DNA of 64,000 bases from Lachnospiraceae bacterium (GTDB lineage: Bacteria; Bacillota; Clostridia; Lachnospirales; Lachnospiraceae). The stretch covers positions 62,001 to 126,000 of the forward strand of contig JALEPL010000052.1 of the NCBI GenBank assembly GCA_022766245.1, given 5' to 3'. The position numbers and the translations under genes were made by a program. Numbering within the stretch: position 1 is the first letter of the stretch; every line of letters starts with the position of its first letter. The notes under the pieces are model-generated. The model did not search any database. It had not been told where the DNA came from and saw nothing but the letters and a program-made list of their open reading frames with translations. Shown one piece after another: positions 36,824-46,843 of this stretch.

Positions 36824-38644
36824 CTATTCCTTCTTCCTGTTAATCTGGTATACATGCAGGTCTCCGCAGAAGGAATTTCTTTCATGCAAATACTCAATGC
36901 TGTCAATCCATGCAATATTTTCCTGCAAATAATCCAGATACTCCTGTTCATCAATTTTTCCTTTCTCAGAATACAAGGGCAATTCATCTGAAAGACCATG
37001 CATTCCATCCTTCTCATCTTCCATCACACAAATGCCTTCCGCAAGAATCAGATACACATCGCGGTTTTCTGCCGGAGCATAGGAATTCAACCTGTCTGTA
37101 TATGCCATACAGTCCGCTTTTTCTGTCATAAAGAAACCATGTACATTGCGCAGCTCATAGCTGTACCAGGTCAATTCACCGGCATACTTTCCCGCAATGA
37201 TTACATCACTGTCCTCCGTCATTTGCCAGAGAGGCTGCCTGTCAGCATCCGAACAATACATATAATAGCAGGTATTTCTTGACTGGTTCAAAACCATACA
37301 GATAAAAATCACCGCCGCACACACAGCAGCACGTATTTTCCGGTTCGCAAAATACCGTCTGCCCAGATACAGCAGAAGCAGGCAAAGTGTCATCACCATC
37401 ACCGGCATTACATTCGCCAGGTATCGATCCACCAATATTCCCAATGTCTCCACGTAGCTGACTTGTGCTACAATCATTATGAGAGCCAGCGATGACAAAA
37501 AGGCAAAAATCAAGAAAGGATTCCATCCCAAAATCACTCTCTTGCAATTAGCCTTCCAGTTTTTCAACCACATTCTGATGCGACTCATCAAATCAATCAT
37601 CCAGGTTTCCTTCCGGCACACGAACCACACAGCCAGTAAAATCACTGCCGCAGAAGAAAAAAGAATCGCCCCCCATGCAAATGTCATACGGTCCACTCTC
37701 CAGGTAAGTCCAATCGTCTCCCTCAAAACAGTGGATAGACAGGCGGTAAGATTCCAGTAATAGGGCCATTGTAACTGACCATCATACGCATGAAGTCCAT
37801 TCAGCATATTCTCAAAGCAATAGGGATAAGCCGCAATCCCGATGCCCGCCCCCAGGAGCATCGAAAGAGCATACCAGAGCAGGCTCTTCCATCGTTTGCG
37901 AAACAACAGATAAAAACAGGTAAACCCAGCCAAAAAGCATGCAAATATGAAGAAATAATAGTGAGTCAATCCCCCCAGCGATGTGACTATTACAGAAAAA
38001 ACACATTCCTTTGTTATATTCTGAAAATCCTTTTGAAACATACGAGCCAACAGATACAATAGCAACAAAGTAATCAAAGTCAGTAATGCATACTGCCTTA
38101 AAAATACAAAGGTATTTACTGCAGCAAAAGAAAATCCATAATATCCGCAAATCAAATATGCTGTCCAGTTTTTCCCTGTCACTGTCTTCACCAGCAAAAA
38201 CAATACAATCTGCACCAGAATAAATGCTGCGATATTAATAGAAAAAGCATACCACCAGGAGAATGTTTCCGGAAAAAAAGAACAAATCGTATGTAAAATC
38301 ATGGTATGTAAGGGCGGGCTCATATCGCCTCGCTGATTGCTATACACCGAATCATATGCGAATTCCTCACCCTTATTTACCACCAAATAATCTCTCAGAA
38401 CACTGCCCGGTTCCCACTCATTCATGTTTTTATAAGTGGCATCTGATAAAAATATGTCATCATTCACCTGACGGTATATATAAGGATCATAATAACCATT
38501 TGCAAACCCATAGCTATGCACCTCGTCCGAATGAAGTCCCGGTCTCTGGTTAAACACATAGATAATCCTCGCCAGCTGCACCGCCACCATCAATACAAAA
38601 AGAAGCACCATTAAAATCTTCTTTTTACCGAGTGCCTTTTCCAT
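36824..38644 (-). CDS. GT39-like membrane glycosyltransferase, paralogue A
   Basis: A protein of 606 residues, first of a tandem pair. It shares with its neighbour the LARIIYVFNQRPG / HSDE start, the DMSPPLHTMILHTICSFFP loop, and the soluble C-terminal end with EEYLDYLQ and a WIDSIEYLHERNSFCGDLH closing motif. Differences are spread over the whole length, so the pair is an older duplication rather than a recent one. AGGGAGG lies before the ATG. It follows a double hairpin at 38673-38751 and probably starts a separate two-gene transcript. Confidence 0.85.
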   Translation of the reverse strand: MEKALGKKKILMVLLFVLMVAVQLARIIYVFNQRPGLHSDEVHSYGFANGYYDPYIYRQVNDDIFLSDATYKNMNEWEPGSVLRDYLVVNKGEEFAYDSVYSNQRGDMSPPLHTMILHTICSFFPETFSWWYAFSINIAAFILVQIVLFLLVKTVTGKNWTAYLICGYYGFSFAAVNTFVFLRQYALLTLITLLLLYLLARMFQKDFQNITKECVFSVIVTSLGGLTHYYFFIFACFLAGFTCFYLLFRKRWKSLLWYALSMLLGAGIGIAAYPYCFENMLNGLHAYDGQLQWPYYWNLTACLSTVLRETIGLTWRVDRMTFAWGAILFSSAAVILLAVWFVCRKETWMIDLMSRIRMWLKNWKANCKRVILGWNPFLIFAFLSSLALIMIVAQVSYVETLGILVDRYLANVMPVMVMTLCLLLLYLGRRYFANRKIRAAVCAAVIFICMVLNQSRNTCYYMYCSDADRQPLWQMTEDSDVIIAGKYAGELTWYSYELRNVHGFFMTEKADCMAYTDRLNSYAPAENRDVYLILAEGICVMEDEKDGMHGLSDELPLYSEKGKIDEQEYLDYLQENIAWIDSIEYLHERNSFCGDLHVYQINRKKE

Positions 38645-38672
38645 TGTATTTCCTCCCTATCATTATCGGTAT

Positions 38673-38751
38673 TGACAGGAATTTTTCTAATTCCTGTCAC
38701 GTGGGTCGGAACCATTCAAAAACATGAACTTCGTTCATGTTGGTTGGTTCC
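38673..38751 (-). terminator. Two hairpins between the NIF3 gene and the glycosyltransferases
   Basis: The first, after the NIF3 stop, has GGAACCA/TGGTTCC outer arms and an inner AACATGAAC/GTTCATGTT stem followed by TTTTTG, as in an intrinsic terminator. The second is GACAGGAATT paired with AATTCCTGTC. They separate the rpoD-region operon from the glycosyltransferase pair. Confidence 0.7.
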
Positions 38752-38758
38752 TTCCTCA

Positions 38759-39541
38759 TTATATGACCTCATAAGGCATAATATGTCCACTTTTTATCAC
38801 TTCCACACAGGATGCATATCCCGTCAGATACTCCTCCATGTAATCCGTAAAAATATGTTCCAACCCATAATGCCCGGCATCTATGATACACAGCCCCTGT
38901 GCCACCGCATCTATGCCCTGGTGATGACCAATATCTCCGGTAATCAGCACATCGGCCTGCGCTGCTATGGCATACGGAATCTCATCTTTGCCGGAACCCG
39001 GCACAATGGCTACTCTGTGCAGCTGTCGGTTCAAATCTCCATACACCGTCACATGAGGAACATCAAACTGTTTCTGCACCTGTTCGGCACACTCGCGCAG
39101 AGAAACAGGAGATGCTATATTTCCCACCTGACCGATTCCACAGGGTTCCCCCTTAAACTCTCCAGTCACTTCCAGCACCCTTGGACTTTCCAGCTCAATC
39201 CGCTCTGCTGCAAGCCTTCCCATGACACACACATCAAAATTCGTATGCATGGCATAGTATGATATTCCATTTCGGACAAGATTCTGAATCCGTCTGCCGA
39301 TAAAATCACCCATAGTGATCTGTTTCATTCCGTGGAAAATCAATGGATGATGGGTAATCAGAATATCCGCCCCGCATCGGACTGCATCCCGAATCACCTC
39401 ATCCGTTGCATCCAGTGCCAGATATACCGTATGGATACCCTGTCTCTCATCTCCCACCAGAAGCCCCACATTATCCCATTCTAATGCCAGCTCTGCGGGT
39501 GCCAGTTCCTCTAAACCAACCTGTAATTCGTTAAATGTCAT
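38759..39541 (-). CDS. NIF3/DUF34 family metal-binding protein
   Basis: A protein of 260 residues of the NIF3 (YbgI/YqfO) family, annotated elsewhere as GTP cyclohydrolase I type 2-like. It has LEWDNVGLLVG near the start, the metal ligands in ITHHPLIFHG at about residue 62, and the late GDIGHHQG motif with two more His. It lacks the central insert of the larger YqfO form. Its ATG overlaps the trmK stop by 4 nt, a very common pairing in Firmicutes. The biochemical role is not settled for the family. Confidence 0.92.
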   Translation of the reverse strand: MTFNELQVGLEELAPAELALEWDNVGLLVGDERQGIHTVYLALDATDEVIRDAVRCGADILITHHPLIFHGMKQITMGDFIGRRIQNLVRNGISYYAMHTNFDVCVMGRLAAERIELESPRVLEVTGEFKGEPCGIGQVGNIASPVSLRECAEQVQKQFDVPHVTVYGDLNRQLHRVAIVPGSGKDEIPYAIAAQADVLITGDIGHHQGIDAVAQGLCIIDAGHYGLEHIFTDYMEEYLTGYASCVEVIKSGHIMPYEVI

Positions 39542-40242
39542 AGACTTATCTCCTTATAAGCATCCTCTGCCACCGCAAGCTCTGCACGAAGCTCCCGGCA
39601 TCTGCTCTCAATCGCTGCCGAACCAGTCCGACCGGACAGCTCATCCAAAATATGACGCAGCTGCTGTATCTGATACGATAAATACTCCTTCAGCACCGAA
39701 TGCTTCTTTCGAAGCAGAACCGGGCCATAAGCACACTCTGTATCAGACAGCGGCTCCATGGTACCCGGAACGCACTTCATCATCATATAGTATTTGCCCT
39801 CTTCTGACAGCATTTCCTCTTCTACAATGCTCCATCCTGTCTGCTGCAGAAAAGCTCGAACTGCGGAGAGTTCCGATTGTGGCTGCAAAATCAACTGAGA
39901 GAGCTGCCCAACCACCGCCTGTCCCGAACTCAGAATGCGAATCATCAGACCGCCACCCATACCTGCAATGGTGACTGCTGATGCCTCCCCTGGCATCAGT
40001 CCCTCCAGGCCATCTGATTGTCTGGTCTCTATGTACGCATCCAGTCCGGCACTCTGAATGTGTTCCTCTGCCCGCAGCAGCGGACCCTTATTGATATCCA
40101 TGGCAATGGCATGTCCTACTCTTTTCTGTTCTACCAGCCAGATGGGTACATACCCATGGTCAGTTCCGATATCCGCCATCACATCGCAGGGGCTCACCAT
40201 GTCTGCCACCGCCTGCATGCGCTTCGATAACCGCTGCGCCAT
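39538..40242 (-). CDS. trmK: tRNA (adenine22-N1)-methyltransferase TrmK
   Basis: SAM-dependent enzyme making m1A22 in tRNA. SAM motif I is DIGTDHGYVPIWL, followed by AIAMDINKGPL, and AGMGGGLMIRIL further on; these are the TrmK signatures. A C-terminal coiled coil is present (LSYQIQQLRHILDEL...). It has 234 residues. Its ATG shares one base with the rpoD stop (TAATG), so it is coupled to rpoD. Confidence 0.93.
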   Translation of the reverse strand: MAQRLSKRMQAVADMVSPCDVMADIGTDHGYVPIWLVEQKRVGHAIAMDINKGPLLRAEEHIQSAGLDAYIETRQSDGLEGLMPGEASAVTIAGMGGGLMIRILSSGQAVVGQLSQLILQPQSELSAVRAFLQQTGWSIVEEEMLSEEGKYYMMMKCVPGTMEPLSDTECAYGPVLLRKKHSVLKEYLSYQIQQLRHILDELSGRTGSAAIESRCRELRAELAVAEDAYKEISL

Positions 40243-41453
40243 TACTCTAAGTAATCCTTCAGCTTACGGCTTCTGCTGGGATGGCGGAGCTTGCGCAGGG
40301 CCTTTGCCTCAATCTGTCGAATACGCTCACGGGTTACATTGAATTCTTTTCCTACTTCCTCCAGAGTACGTGCCCGGCCATCATCCAGGCCGAAACGCAG
40401 GGTCAGTACCTTCTGTTCCCGCTCGGTCAGAGTGCCCAATACTTCCTCCAACTGTTCCTTCAACAAAGTAAATGCTGCCGCATCTGCCGGAACAGGCACA
40501 TTATCGTCCTGAATGAAATCACCCAGATGGGAATCCTCCTCCTCACCAATAGGAGTCTCCAGAGAAACAGGCTCCTGAGAAATCTTTAATATCTCACGCA
40601 CACGCTCTACCGGCATATTCATCTCTGCCGCAATCTCCTCAGGAGTGGGTTCACGCCCCAGCTCCTGAAGCAACTGTCTGGAAACGCGGATCAGCTTGTT
40701 GATGGTCTCCACCATGTGCACCGGAATACGGATGGTACGAGCCTGATCTGCGATAGCTCTGGTGATAGCCTGACGAATCCACCAGGTAGCATAGGTACTG
40801 AACTTGTAACCCTTTCGATAATCAAACTTTTCCACTGCCTTAATCAACCCCAGATTTCCTTCCTGAATCAGATCAAGAAACAGCATGCCACGCCCCACAT
40901 AACGCTTGGCAATACTTACCACCAGACGCAGGTTTGCCTCAGCCAGACGCTTTTTCGCCTCCTGGTCTCCCAGCTCCATACGTTTCGCCAGTTCGATTTC
41001 CTCCTCTGCAGTCAGAAGGGGGACCTTACCGATTTCCTTTAAATACATACGAACCGGGTCCTCGATGGACACGCCATCCGGTACGGACAAATCGATTTTC
41101 TCCTCCTCAATCTCCTCATCATCATCCGGATCAAGAAGTACCACTTCCTCCATTTCATCCTCATCCATAATTCGCAGTACATCAATATTGTTGACCTCAA
41201 GGAAATCCAGAATCTTCTCAAACTCCTCGGCATTCAGCTCCATATCCTTAAAAAACTCACTGATTTCCTGATACTCTAAGCTGTTTTTCTTCTGCTTTGC
41301 CAAAGCCAGCAGTTCCTGCAGCTTTGCCATAAACTTTTCCTTTTTTTCTTCCATTGCCCTCTTATCTTCCTCAGCCTTTTTCTCTTTCACGCCTTTTGTT
41401 TCCTTTGCGCTCTTTGTTGATTTTTTGGTATTCTCCTCCATCTTTTCCTCCAT
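40242..41453 (-). CDS. rpoD: Primary sigma factor RpoD (sigma-A)
   Basis: Vegetative sigma factor that directs RNA polymerase to TTGACA/TATAAT promoters, of which several are visible here. It has 403 residues. The first 40 are Lys/Glu-rich low-complexity; region 1.1 (about 45-95) and an acidic linker follow. Region 1.2 ([16 protein letters not shown]), region 2 ([32 protein letters not shown]) and region 4.2 with its helix-turn-helix ([27 protein letters not shown]) are intact. Two starts are possible: ATG 41453 (AAGGAAC upstream) or ATG 41441, which has GGAGG at 6 nt. Confidence 0.97.
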   Translation of the reverse strand: MEEKMEENTKKSTKSAKETKGVKEKKAEEDKRAMEEKKEKFMAKLQELLALAKQKKNSLEYQEISEFFKDMELNAEEFEKILDFLEVNNIDVLRIMDEDEMEEVVLLDPDDDEEIEEEKIDLSVPDGVSIEDPVRMYLKEIGKVPLLTAEEEIELAKRMELGDQEAKKRLAEANLRLVVSIAKRYVGRGMLFLDLIQEGNLGLIKAVEKFDYRKGYKFSTYATWWIRQAITRAIADQARTIRIPVHMVETINKLIRVSRQLLQELGREPTPEEIAAEMNMPVERVREILKISQEPVSLETPIGEEEDSHLGDFIQDDNVPVPADAAAFTLLKEQLEEVLGTLTEREQKVLTLRFGLDDGRARTLEEVGKEFNVTRERIRQIEAKALRKLRHPSRSRKLKDYLE

Positions 41454-41480
41454 GTTTGTTCCTTGTTCTATTTATTTACA

Positions 41481-43262
41481 CTAATCCATTGAAATATTCA
41501 TTTTGTTGATAGACTCCAAAGTCTTCCGGTCCTCCAGCACACGCTGATATCCCGCAATATCCGTAGGATCCAGACTGGCCATACGATGGCTGATGCTTTT
41601 TTGCTTGACCCGCTGCAGCGTTTCCATCAGTGCCTTGTTCCGCTCCGCCGGAGTCTCCAGCTCACGGATTCCTGCATGAAACAGCTCCGCCACCTGACGC
41701 TGCTCCTCCTCATCCTCAAAATGACTGATAATGAGTGCCGGATTTACCTGATTCTGCTCCTTTTGCTCGTAGAGCATACGAGCCGTTTTCTGATACAATT
41801 CCTCGGTAAAATCCTCCGGGGTGATGATTCCCTTGATACGGTCATAGAGATGCTCATATTCTATGAGCCAGGTGAGTAACAGCTTCTGGGACTGCAGCAT
41901 GCCGTCCTCTTTTTTGTGCTTTTGCTCATTTTTCCCGCTCTTTAAGGGAGTCCGTTCCCTCCTCATCCCCTCAGTGGTGCCAAAGTGCTCCACCAGCTTT
42001 TTCAGATTGTCATATCCGATCTGATACTTTTCTGCCACCGCCTCAATGTAGTTATTGCGCTCCAGCTCCTCAGTAAATGTGAGAAGCTTTTTCGCCACTT
42101 CATTATAGAATGCAGTCTTGCTCTCCGGATCCTTCATGTCATGATTCTGCTGAAGGATGCGGACTTCAAACATAAAGCTGTTCTCAGCTTCATCGATCCG
42201 CTTCTGATACTCTTCAGCTCCCAACGCCTTGATAAACTCATCCGGATCCTTATAGGGCTTCATATTGATTACCTTGGTGGAAAGTCCTGCCTCCTTTAGA
42301 ATGGGAATGGCACGAAGCGCTGCCTTGATTCCCGCACCGTCACTGTCAAAGGTGAGATACACCTCCTTGGTATATCGCTTCAACAGACTGGCATGCCCAC
42401 TGGTAAATGCTGTGCCAAGAGCTGCCACCGCATTGTCAAAGCCTGCCTGATGCAGGGCGATCACATCCATATACCCCTCACATAACAGGATCCGGGGCTG
42501 TCTGGACTGTCTGGCAAAATTCAGCCCATACAGATTGCGGCTCTTATCAAATATTTTCGTCTCCGGGGAATTCAGATATTTGGGTTCGCCATCTCCCATG
42601 ACCCGGCCTCCAAAGCCAATCACCTTGTTATGCACATCCATAATAGGAAACATGGCCCGATTCCAGAACTTGTCATGTCCGCCCCGCCTTTCATCGTAGC
42701 CTACCAGGCCGGAATCCTTCAGGATTTCATCACTATATCCTTTTTTTATCAAGTAGCGATATAAATCATCACTGTATTTGTCAGAATATCCCAGACCAAA
42801 TTTTTTGATGGTCTCATCAGATAATTCTCTCTTTTTAAAATAAGCCAGTGCTGTGCCGCCCCGCTCACTGTGCAGCAGCATGTAATAATATCTCGCGGCC
42901 TCTTTATTGATTTCCAGCAAAATCTGACGCTTATCCGACTCTTTTTTAGCCTCTGCCGACTGCTCCTGCTTCGGCAGCTCTATCCCGGCCCTCTGGGCCA
43001 GCTCCTGCATTGCCTCTGGGAACGTATAGTTCTCATACTGCATCAGGAACGTAAATACATTTCCTCCTGCGCCGCATCCAAAGCAGTAATACATCTGCTT
43101 CACCGGCGACACGGAAAATGAGCCGGTCTTTTCATTATGGAAAGGGCACAGCCCAAAATAGGTGCTGCCCTTTTTCGTCAGCCTCACATAGCCGGAGATC
43201 ACATCCACAATGTCACTGCGGGAGCGCACTTCCTCCACCAGTTCATCGGAATAATATGCCAT
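41481..43262 (-). CDS. dnaG: DNA primase
   Basis: Makes RNA primers at the replication fork. The CHC2 zinc site is C39, H42, C60, C63. The TOPRIM core has LLCEGYMDVIALHQAG and a DSDGAG motif for metal binding. The C-terminal helicase-binding domain is present, giving 593 residues. The dgt-dnaG-rpoD order is the macromolecular-synthesis arrangement of Clostridia. The gene starts right after the dgt stop. Confidence 0.97.
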   Translation of the reverse strand: MAYYSDELVEEVRSRSDIVDVISGYVRLTKKGSTYFGLCPFHNEKTGSFSVSPVKQMYYCFGCGAGGNVFTFLMQYENYTFPEAMQELAQRAGIELPKQEQSAEAKKESDKRQILLEINKEAARYYYMLLHSERGGTALAYFKKRELSDETIKKFGLGYSDKYSDDLYRYLIKKGYSDEILKDSGLVGYDERRGGHDKFWNRAMFPIMDVHNKVIGFGGRVMGDGEPKYLNSPETKIFDKSRNLYGLNFARQSRQPRILLCEGYMDVIALHQAGFDNAVAALGTAFTSGHASLLKRYTKEVYLTFDSDGAGIKAALRAIPILKEAGLSTKVINMKPYKDPDEFIKALGAEEYQKRIDEAENSFMFEVRILQQNHDMKDPESKTAFYNEVAKKLLTFTEELERNNYIEAVAEKYQIGYDNLKKLVEHFGTTEGMRRERTPLKSGKNEQKHKKEDGMLQSQKLLLTWLIEYEHLYDRIKGIITPEDFTEELYQKTARMLYEQKEQNQVNPALIISHFEDEEEQRQVAELFHAGIRELETPAERNKALMETLQRVKQKSISHRMASLDPTDIAGYQRVLEDRKTLESINKMNISMD

Positions 43263-43263
43263 T

Positions 43264-44271
43264 TCACTTCACCTGCCATGCCTTCGGAACAAAGTATTCC
43301 GAGAATTTTGCGATTGCATACTGGTCTGTCATCCCGGAAATGTAATCACTTACCACCCGTTCCTTCGCCACACCTTCTGCTATCATATTGGTATACTGCC
43401 AGGGCATCTCCATGGGATGCTCCATGTAATAGAAAAATAATTTTTCCAAAAGCTCCTCTGCCTTTTTCTCCTCACCCTTCGCCACCGGATTGATGTAGAC
43501 ATTATGAAACATAAAACTACGCAGCTCCCGCATGGCCTCAAAAGCTTCATCTGACATGATAATGTCATTCTGATCCAGACTGTTTGTAATAATATTATGT
43601 ATCAAAAAGTCCAGTCTCTTTCCGGAATCCGCTCCGATAGCCCGTCGGATTTCCAGTGGAATGTCCTCCTCCGCCATGATTCTGCCACGGATGGCATCAT
43701 CGATATCATGATGGATATAGGCAATCTTGTCGGAAAGCCTCACGATTTTCCCCTCGAGAGTATGAGGCATGGTGCTGGTCTGATGGTTGGCAATACCATC
43801 CCGCACTTCCCAGGTAAGGTTCAGTCCCTGTCCATTTTTCTCCAGCTTCTCCACAATACGGACACTCTGGATATTGTGCTTGAAACCGTCCTCACAGAGT
43901 CGGTTCAGCACCCGTTCTCCCGCATGACCAAAAGGTGTATGACCGAGATCGTGTCCTAAGGCGATGGCCTCCACCAAATCCTCGTTGAGGCGAAGAGCCT
44001 TTGCAATGGTTCTGGCATTTTGGGACACCTCCAGAGTATGAGACAGCCTGGTCCGATAATGATCCCCCTTGGGAGTAAGAAACACCTGAGTCTTATTTTT
44101 TAATCTTCGAAACGCCTTACAGTGGAGAATCCGATCCCTGTCTCTTTGGTACACCGGGCGAATATCACACTGGGGTTCCTCCATATCACGTCCCTTGGAG
44201 TTCTCACTGAGGGAGGCATAGGGACTTAGCGTCTCATGCTCCATCCGCTCCATTCGTTCCCGAATTGTCAT
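43264..44271 (-). CDS. dgt: dGTP triphosphohydrolase-like HD protein
   Basis: HD-domain dNTPase that removes dGTP or other dNTPs. It has an RLSHTLEVSQ segment, the metal-binding GHDLGHTPFGH motif and later SDKIAYIHHDIDDA. It has 335 residues. The start at 44271 has AAGGAG 9 nt upstream; an open-frame extension of 19 codons has no signal. Its position before dnaG suggests a role in dNTP control near replication, but true substrate specificity cannot be read from the sequence. Confidence 0.92.
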   Translation of the reverse strand: MTIRERMERMEHETLSPYASLSENSKGRDMEEPQCDIRPVYQRDRDRILHCKAFRRLKNKTQVFLTPKGDHYRTRLSHTLEVSQNARTIAKALRLNEDLVEAIALGHDLGHTPFGHAGERVLNRLCEDGFKHNIQSVRIVEKLEKNGQGLNLTWEVRDGIANHQTSTMPHTLEGKIVRLSDKIAYIHHDIDDAIRGRIMAEEDIPLEIRRAIGADSGKRLDFLIHNIITNSLDQNDIIMSDEAFEAMRELRSFMFHNVYINPVAKGEEKKAEELLEKLFFYYMEHPMEMPWQYTNMIAEGVAKERVVSDYISGMTDQYAIAKFSEYFVPKAWQVK

Positions 44272-44430
44272 GACGTGATCTCCTTTCTGTAATAAATAGG
44301 AAACACCGCCCGGACGGACGGTATTCAATGTCTCCCTATTTTATGTTTTCTGTGTAACTTTCCGTTTTCCTTTTTTCAAATCTCTCTTTTCGAAGTTTTG
44401 TTTCTGAAAATGAATTTTGCTATTCGATTG

Positions 44431-45609
44431 CTAGCGATACCCAATCCATTTTGCAATGACCGCTGCCACTTTATAGATTGGATTCTCCATATGCTTTTTT
44501 ACCTGCTTCAACTGTTTTCGGATTTCAATTGCCTGTGGGCAATGGGACTCACACCTGCCACACTGTCTGCACTTAGCCGCATTGGACGTATCCTTTTTAA
44601 TGGTAGTGCACATCAGATACGCCTTCATACCAGAATAGAACCCATCCGTGTAACGGGTATTGTAGGCTGCAAAACAAGTGGAAATATCTACACCGAATGG
44701 ACAAGGCATACAGTAGCCACAGCCGGTACATGGTACCTTGATCTTTCGGTTAATGGACGCCTTTACACGATCAAACACCTTCTGCTCTGCATCCGTCAGA
44801 TTTCCCACTGGGGAATCTCCGGCAATACGTACATTTTCCTGCACCTGGGTCACATCATTCATGCCGGACAGAACTACAGTCACCTCCGGCTGATTCCACA
44901 GCCAGCGCAGTCCCCATTCCGCAAAGCTTCTCTCCGGATTCGCTTTTTGAAAAATATGCTGTGCTTCCTTAGGTAGTGCATTTACTAAACGTCCGCCCCG
45001 TAAAGGCTCCATGATAATCACCGGCAATCCCTTGGCATGGGCATAACGCAGTCCTTCTGCACCTGCCTGTGTATACTCATCCATGTAATTGTACTGAATC
45101 TGGCAGAAGTCCCACTCATAGGCATCAACGAGTTTTTTGAACTGCTCACATCCACCATGAAAAGAGAAACCAATATTTTTGATTTCTCCAGCCTGTTTCT
45201 TCTCAGCAATCCACTCCCTGATTCCTAAGTCTTCCAGACGATTCCATGTATTTAAATCGTTTAGCATGTGCATAAGATAATACTCCACATGATCCGTCTG
45301 CAGACGCTCCAGCTCCTCCGCAAAATACCGCTGCATGTCTCCCGGCTGCTTCAGATAGTAATGGGGCAGCTTGGTGGCAATATTCACCCGGTCGCGATAC
45401 CCCTTGGCCAAAAATTTGCCCAGACAGACCTCGCTTCCGCCGTAAGTATAAGCTGTGTCAAAATAATTGACTCCGGCCTCCACCGCAGCCGCCATTTCCC
45501 GTTCCGCTTTTTCCTGATCGATAGCTGTCCCCTTTTTGGTATAACGCAGGCAGCCATAGCCCAAAATCGAAAGCTTGTCTCCATTTTTTGGATTTTCTCT
45601 ATACAGCAT
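44431..45609 (-). CDS. Ferredoxin-type aldo/keto reductase
   Basis: A protein of 392 residues. Residues 1-280 form an aldo/keto reductase barrel with the conserved DTAYTYGGSE active-site region (Tyr acid) and K-P-H neighbours. The C-terminal part carries two cysteine clusters, CTGCGYCMPCPFG (about 296) and CRQCGRCESHCPQ (about 360), which should bind two [4Fe-4S] clusters. Such fusions occur widely in anaerobes; electron donor and substrate are unknown. It lies after a gap from dgt and may be transcribed alone. Confidence 0.9.
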   Translation of the reverse strand: MLYRENPKNGDKLSILGYGCLRYTKKGTAIDQEKAEREMAAAVEAGVNYFDTAYTYGGSEVCLGKFLAKGYRDRVNIATKLPHYYLKQPGDMQRYFAEELERLQTDHVEYYLMHMLNDLNTWNRLEDLGIREWIAEKKQAGEIKNIGFSFHGGCEQFKKLVDAYEWDFCQIQYNYMDEYTQAGAEGLRYAHAKGLPVIIMEPLRGGRLVNALPKEAQHIFQKANPERSFAEWGLRWLWNQPEVTVVLSGMNDVTQVQENVRIAGDSPVGNLTDAEQKVFDRVKASINRKIKVPCTGCGYCMPCPFGVDISTCFAAYNTRYTDGFYSGMKAYLMCTTIKKDTSNAAKCRQCGRCESHCPQAIEIRKQLKQVKKHMENPIYKVAAVIAKWIGYR

Positions 45610-45621
45610 ATTTCCTCCTAA

Positions 45622-45636
45622 CTGTTCAGTACCTTC
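45622..45636. repeat. Relic of the palindromic element family
   Basis: Fifteen bases, CTGTTCAGTACCTTC, match the core of the 27-bp element exactly, ending on the first base of the acyltransferase stop codon. Both outer arms have decayed. Confidence 0.45.
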
Positions 45637-46673
45637 TATGCGGTTCCGCTCCGACCTGTTTTATATACTCTTCTACATAACATACTCTCATGCCAGAATG
45701 CTTTGAATTTTCCTGTAAAGTACATGTCCGCCTCATAAAACAGCACTCCCACTCCACAGCAGATTACAATATTGCAGCTGATGGCTGCAACCATAGGCAG
45801 CTTCATCAGAATACCACCCAGTTCAAAATGATAGTACACCATTTGAACCAAAAAAATGTGATACGAAGCCTGCCCTAAAAGAGCCAGTCCCTTTCCCAGT
45901 GCTCCCGGAATATGGCTGTGATAGAATCTGCGGAAAATCATTACCACAACCGGAAAAATATAAAAGGCAATGGGCATGGCTGTGGGTGTCCAGAACTCAA
46001 AGAGCACCGGATCCCGGTCCAGCCACAAGATCTCATATATATAACTTAATCCAATGATTAACATGGCAACCATCTGGTGCTTCTTCACCCGCTGTTCCGG
46101 ATGCAGATACAGGTAGCAGCCAAAAGCAATCAGCAGGATATACCGGCCAATCAGCAGACGATAATAGTACTTTTCCATGCCTGACACCCGTACCACAATC
46201 TCATAAGCCAGGTTTCCCACTGCCGCCAGAGTCAGTCCCAGCTTGGCATTTTTCTCCACCAGCTTATAGATGATGGGAAAAATAAAAATCAGCTGAATCA
46301 AAATCGGCACATAATAGCTGCCCGGTCCGTAAGCCCCGTAAGCAAAGATACGAAACAGATTAATATGCTTCCCCTCTATCAAAAGAAGTACAATCTCCAC
46401 CAGACAGATTACAAAAAACGGCACTAAAAAGCGTTCCAGCTTCGACTCCAACAGATGAACATCATACATTTTCGACAACTTTCCGCCGGCTCTCTTCTTG
46501 TTTGACATGGAGAAATTGTAGCCGCTTAAAATCATAAAAACCGGCACTGCCATATTAATAAACATGGTAAAAAACGGTGATGATTTGTCTGACCAGTTAT
46601 AGTGGGTGATGATTACCATAATAATGCAGACTGCTTTCATATAATCTAGCAATTCAATTCTCTTGTGTTCCAT
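45636..46673 (-). CDS. Membrane acyltransferase (family 3, OafA-like)
   Basis: A protein of 345 residues with about ten membrane helices, of the Acyl_transf_3 family (PF01757). It starts RIELLDYMKAVCIIMVIITHYNW, where the His in the first helix is the conserved one, and has FMILSGYNFSMSNKKRAG after the second helix. These enzymes O-acetylate surface polysaccharides or lipids. The ATG at 46673 is favoured; the open frame upstream starts with TTG and has no site. The best Shine-Dalgarno (AAGAGG) is 12 nt away. Confidence 0.85.
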   Translation of the reverse strand: MEHKRIELLDYMKAVCIIMVIITHYNWSDKSSPFFTMFINMAVPVFMILSGYNFSMSNKKRAGGKLSKMYDVHLLESKLERFLVPFFVICLVEIVLLLIEGKHINLFRIFAYGAYGPGSYYVPILIQLIFIFPIIYKLVEKNAKLGLTLAAVGNLAYEIVVRVSGMEKYYYRLLIGRYILLIAFGCYLYLHPEQRVKKHQMVAMLIIGLSYIYEILWLDRDPVLFEFWTPTAMPIAFYIFPVVVMIFRRFYHSHIPGALGKGLALLGQASYHIFLVQMVYYHFELGGILMKLPMVAAISCNIVICCGVGVLFYEADMYFTGKFKAFWHESMLCRRVYKTGRSGTA

Positions 46674-46807
46674 GATATGTAATAACCTCTTCTCTATTTT
46701 CTCAAAGAACGCTTTGCGCTGCTTTGAAGACAAGTCTTAGTTCATCCGTCCCACATTTTAGTATTATGCAAAGAAAAATGCAAGTGGTATTTTTCCCCGA
46801 TACGCGG

Positions 46808-46813
46808 TATAAT
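46808..46813 (+). promoter_or_regulatory. Candidate -10 box for the HipA-like gene
   Basis: A perfect TATAAT 30 bp before the gene start, with only a weak -35 (TGGTAT at 17 bp). The divergent space 46674-46843 holds no other signal that I can see. Confidence 0.45.
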
Positions 46814-46843
46814 GTCTTGCATAAACAAGCAGGAGGTAACGCC

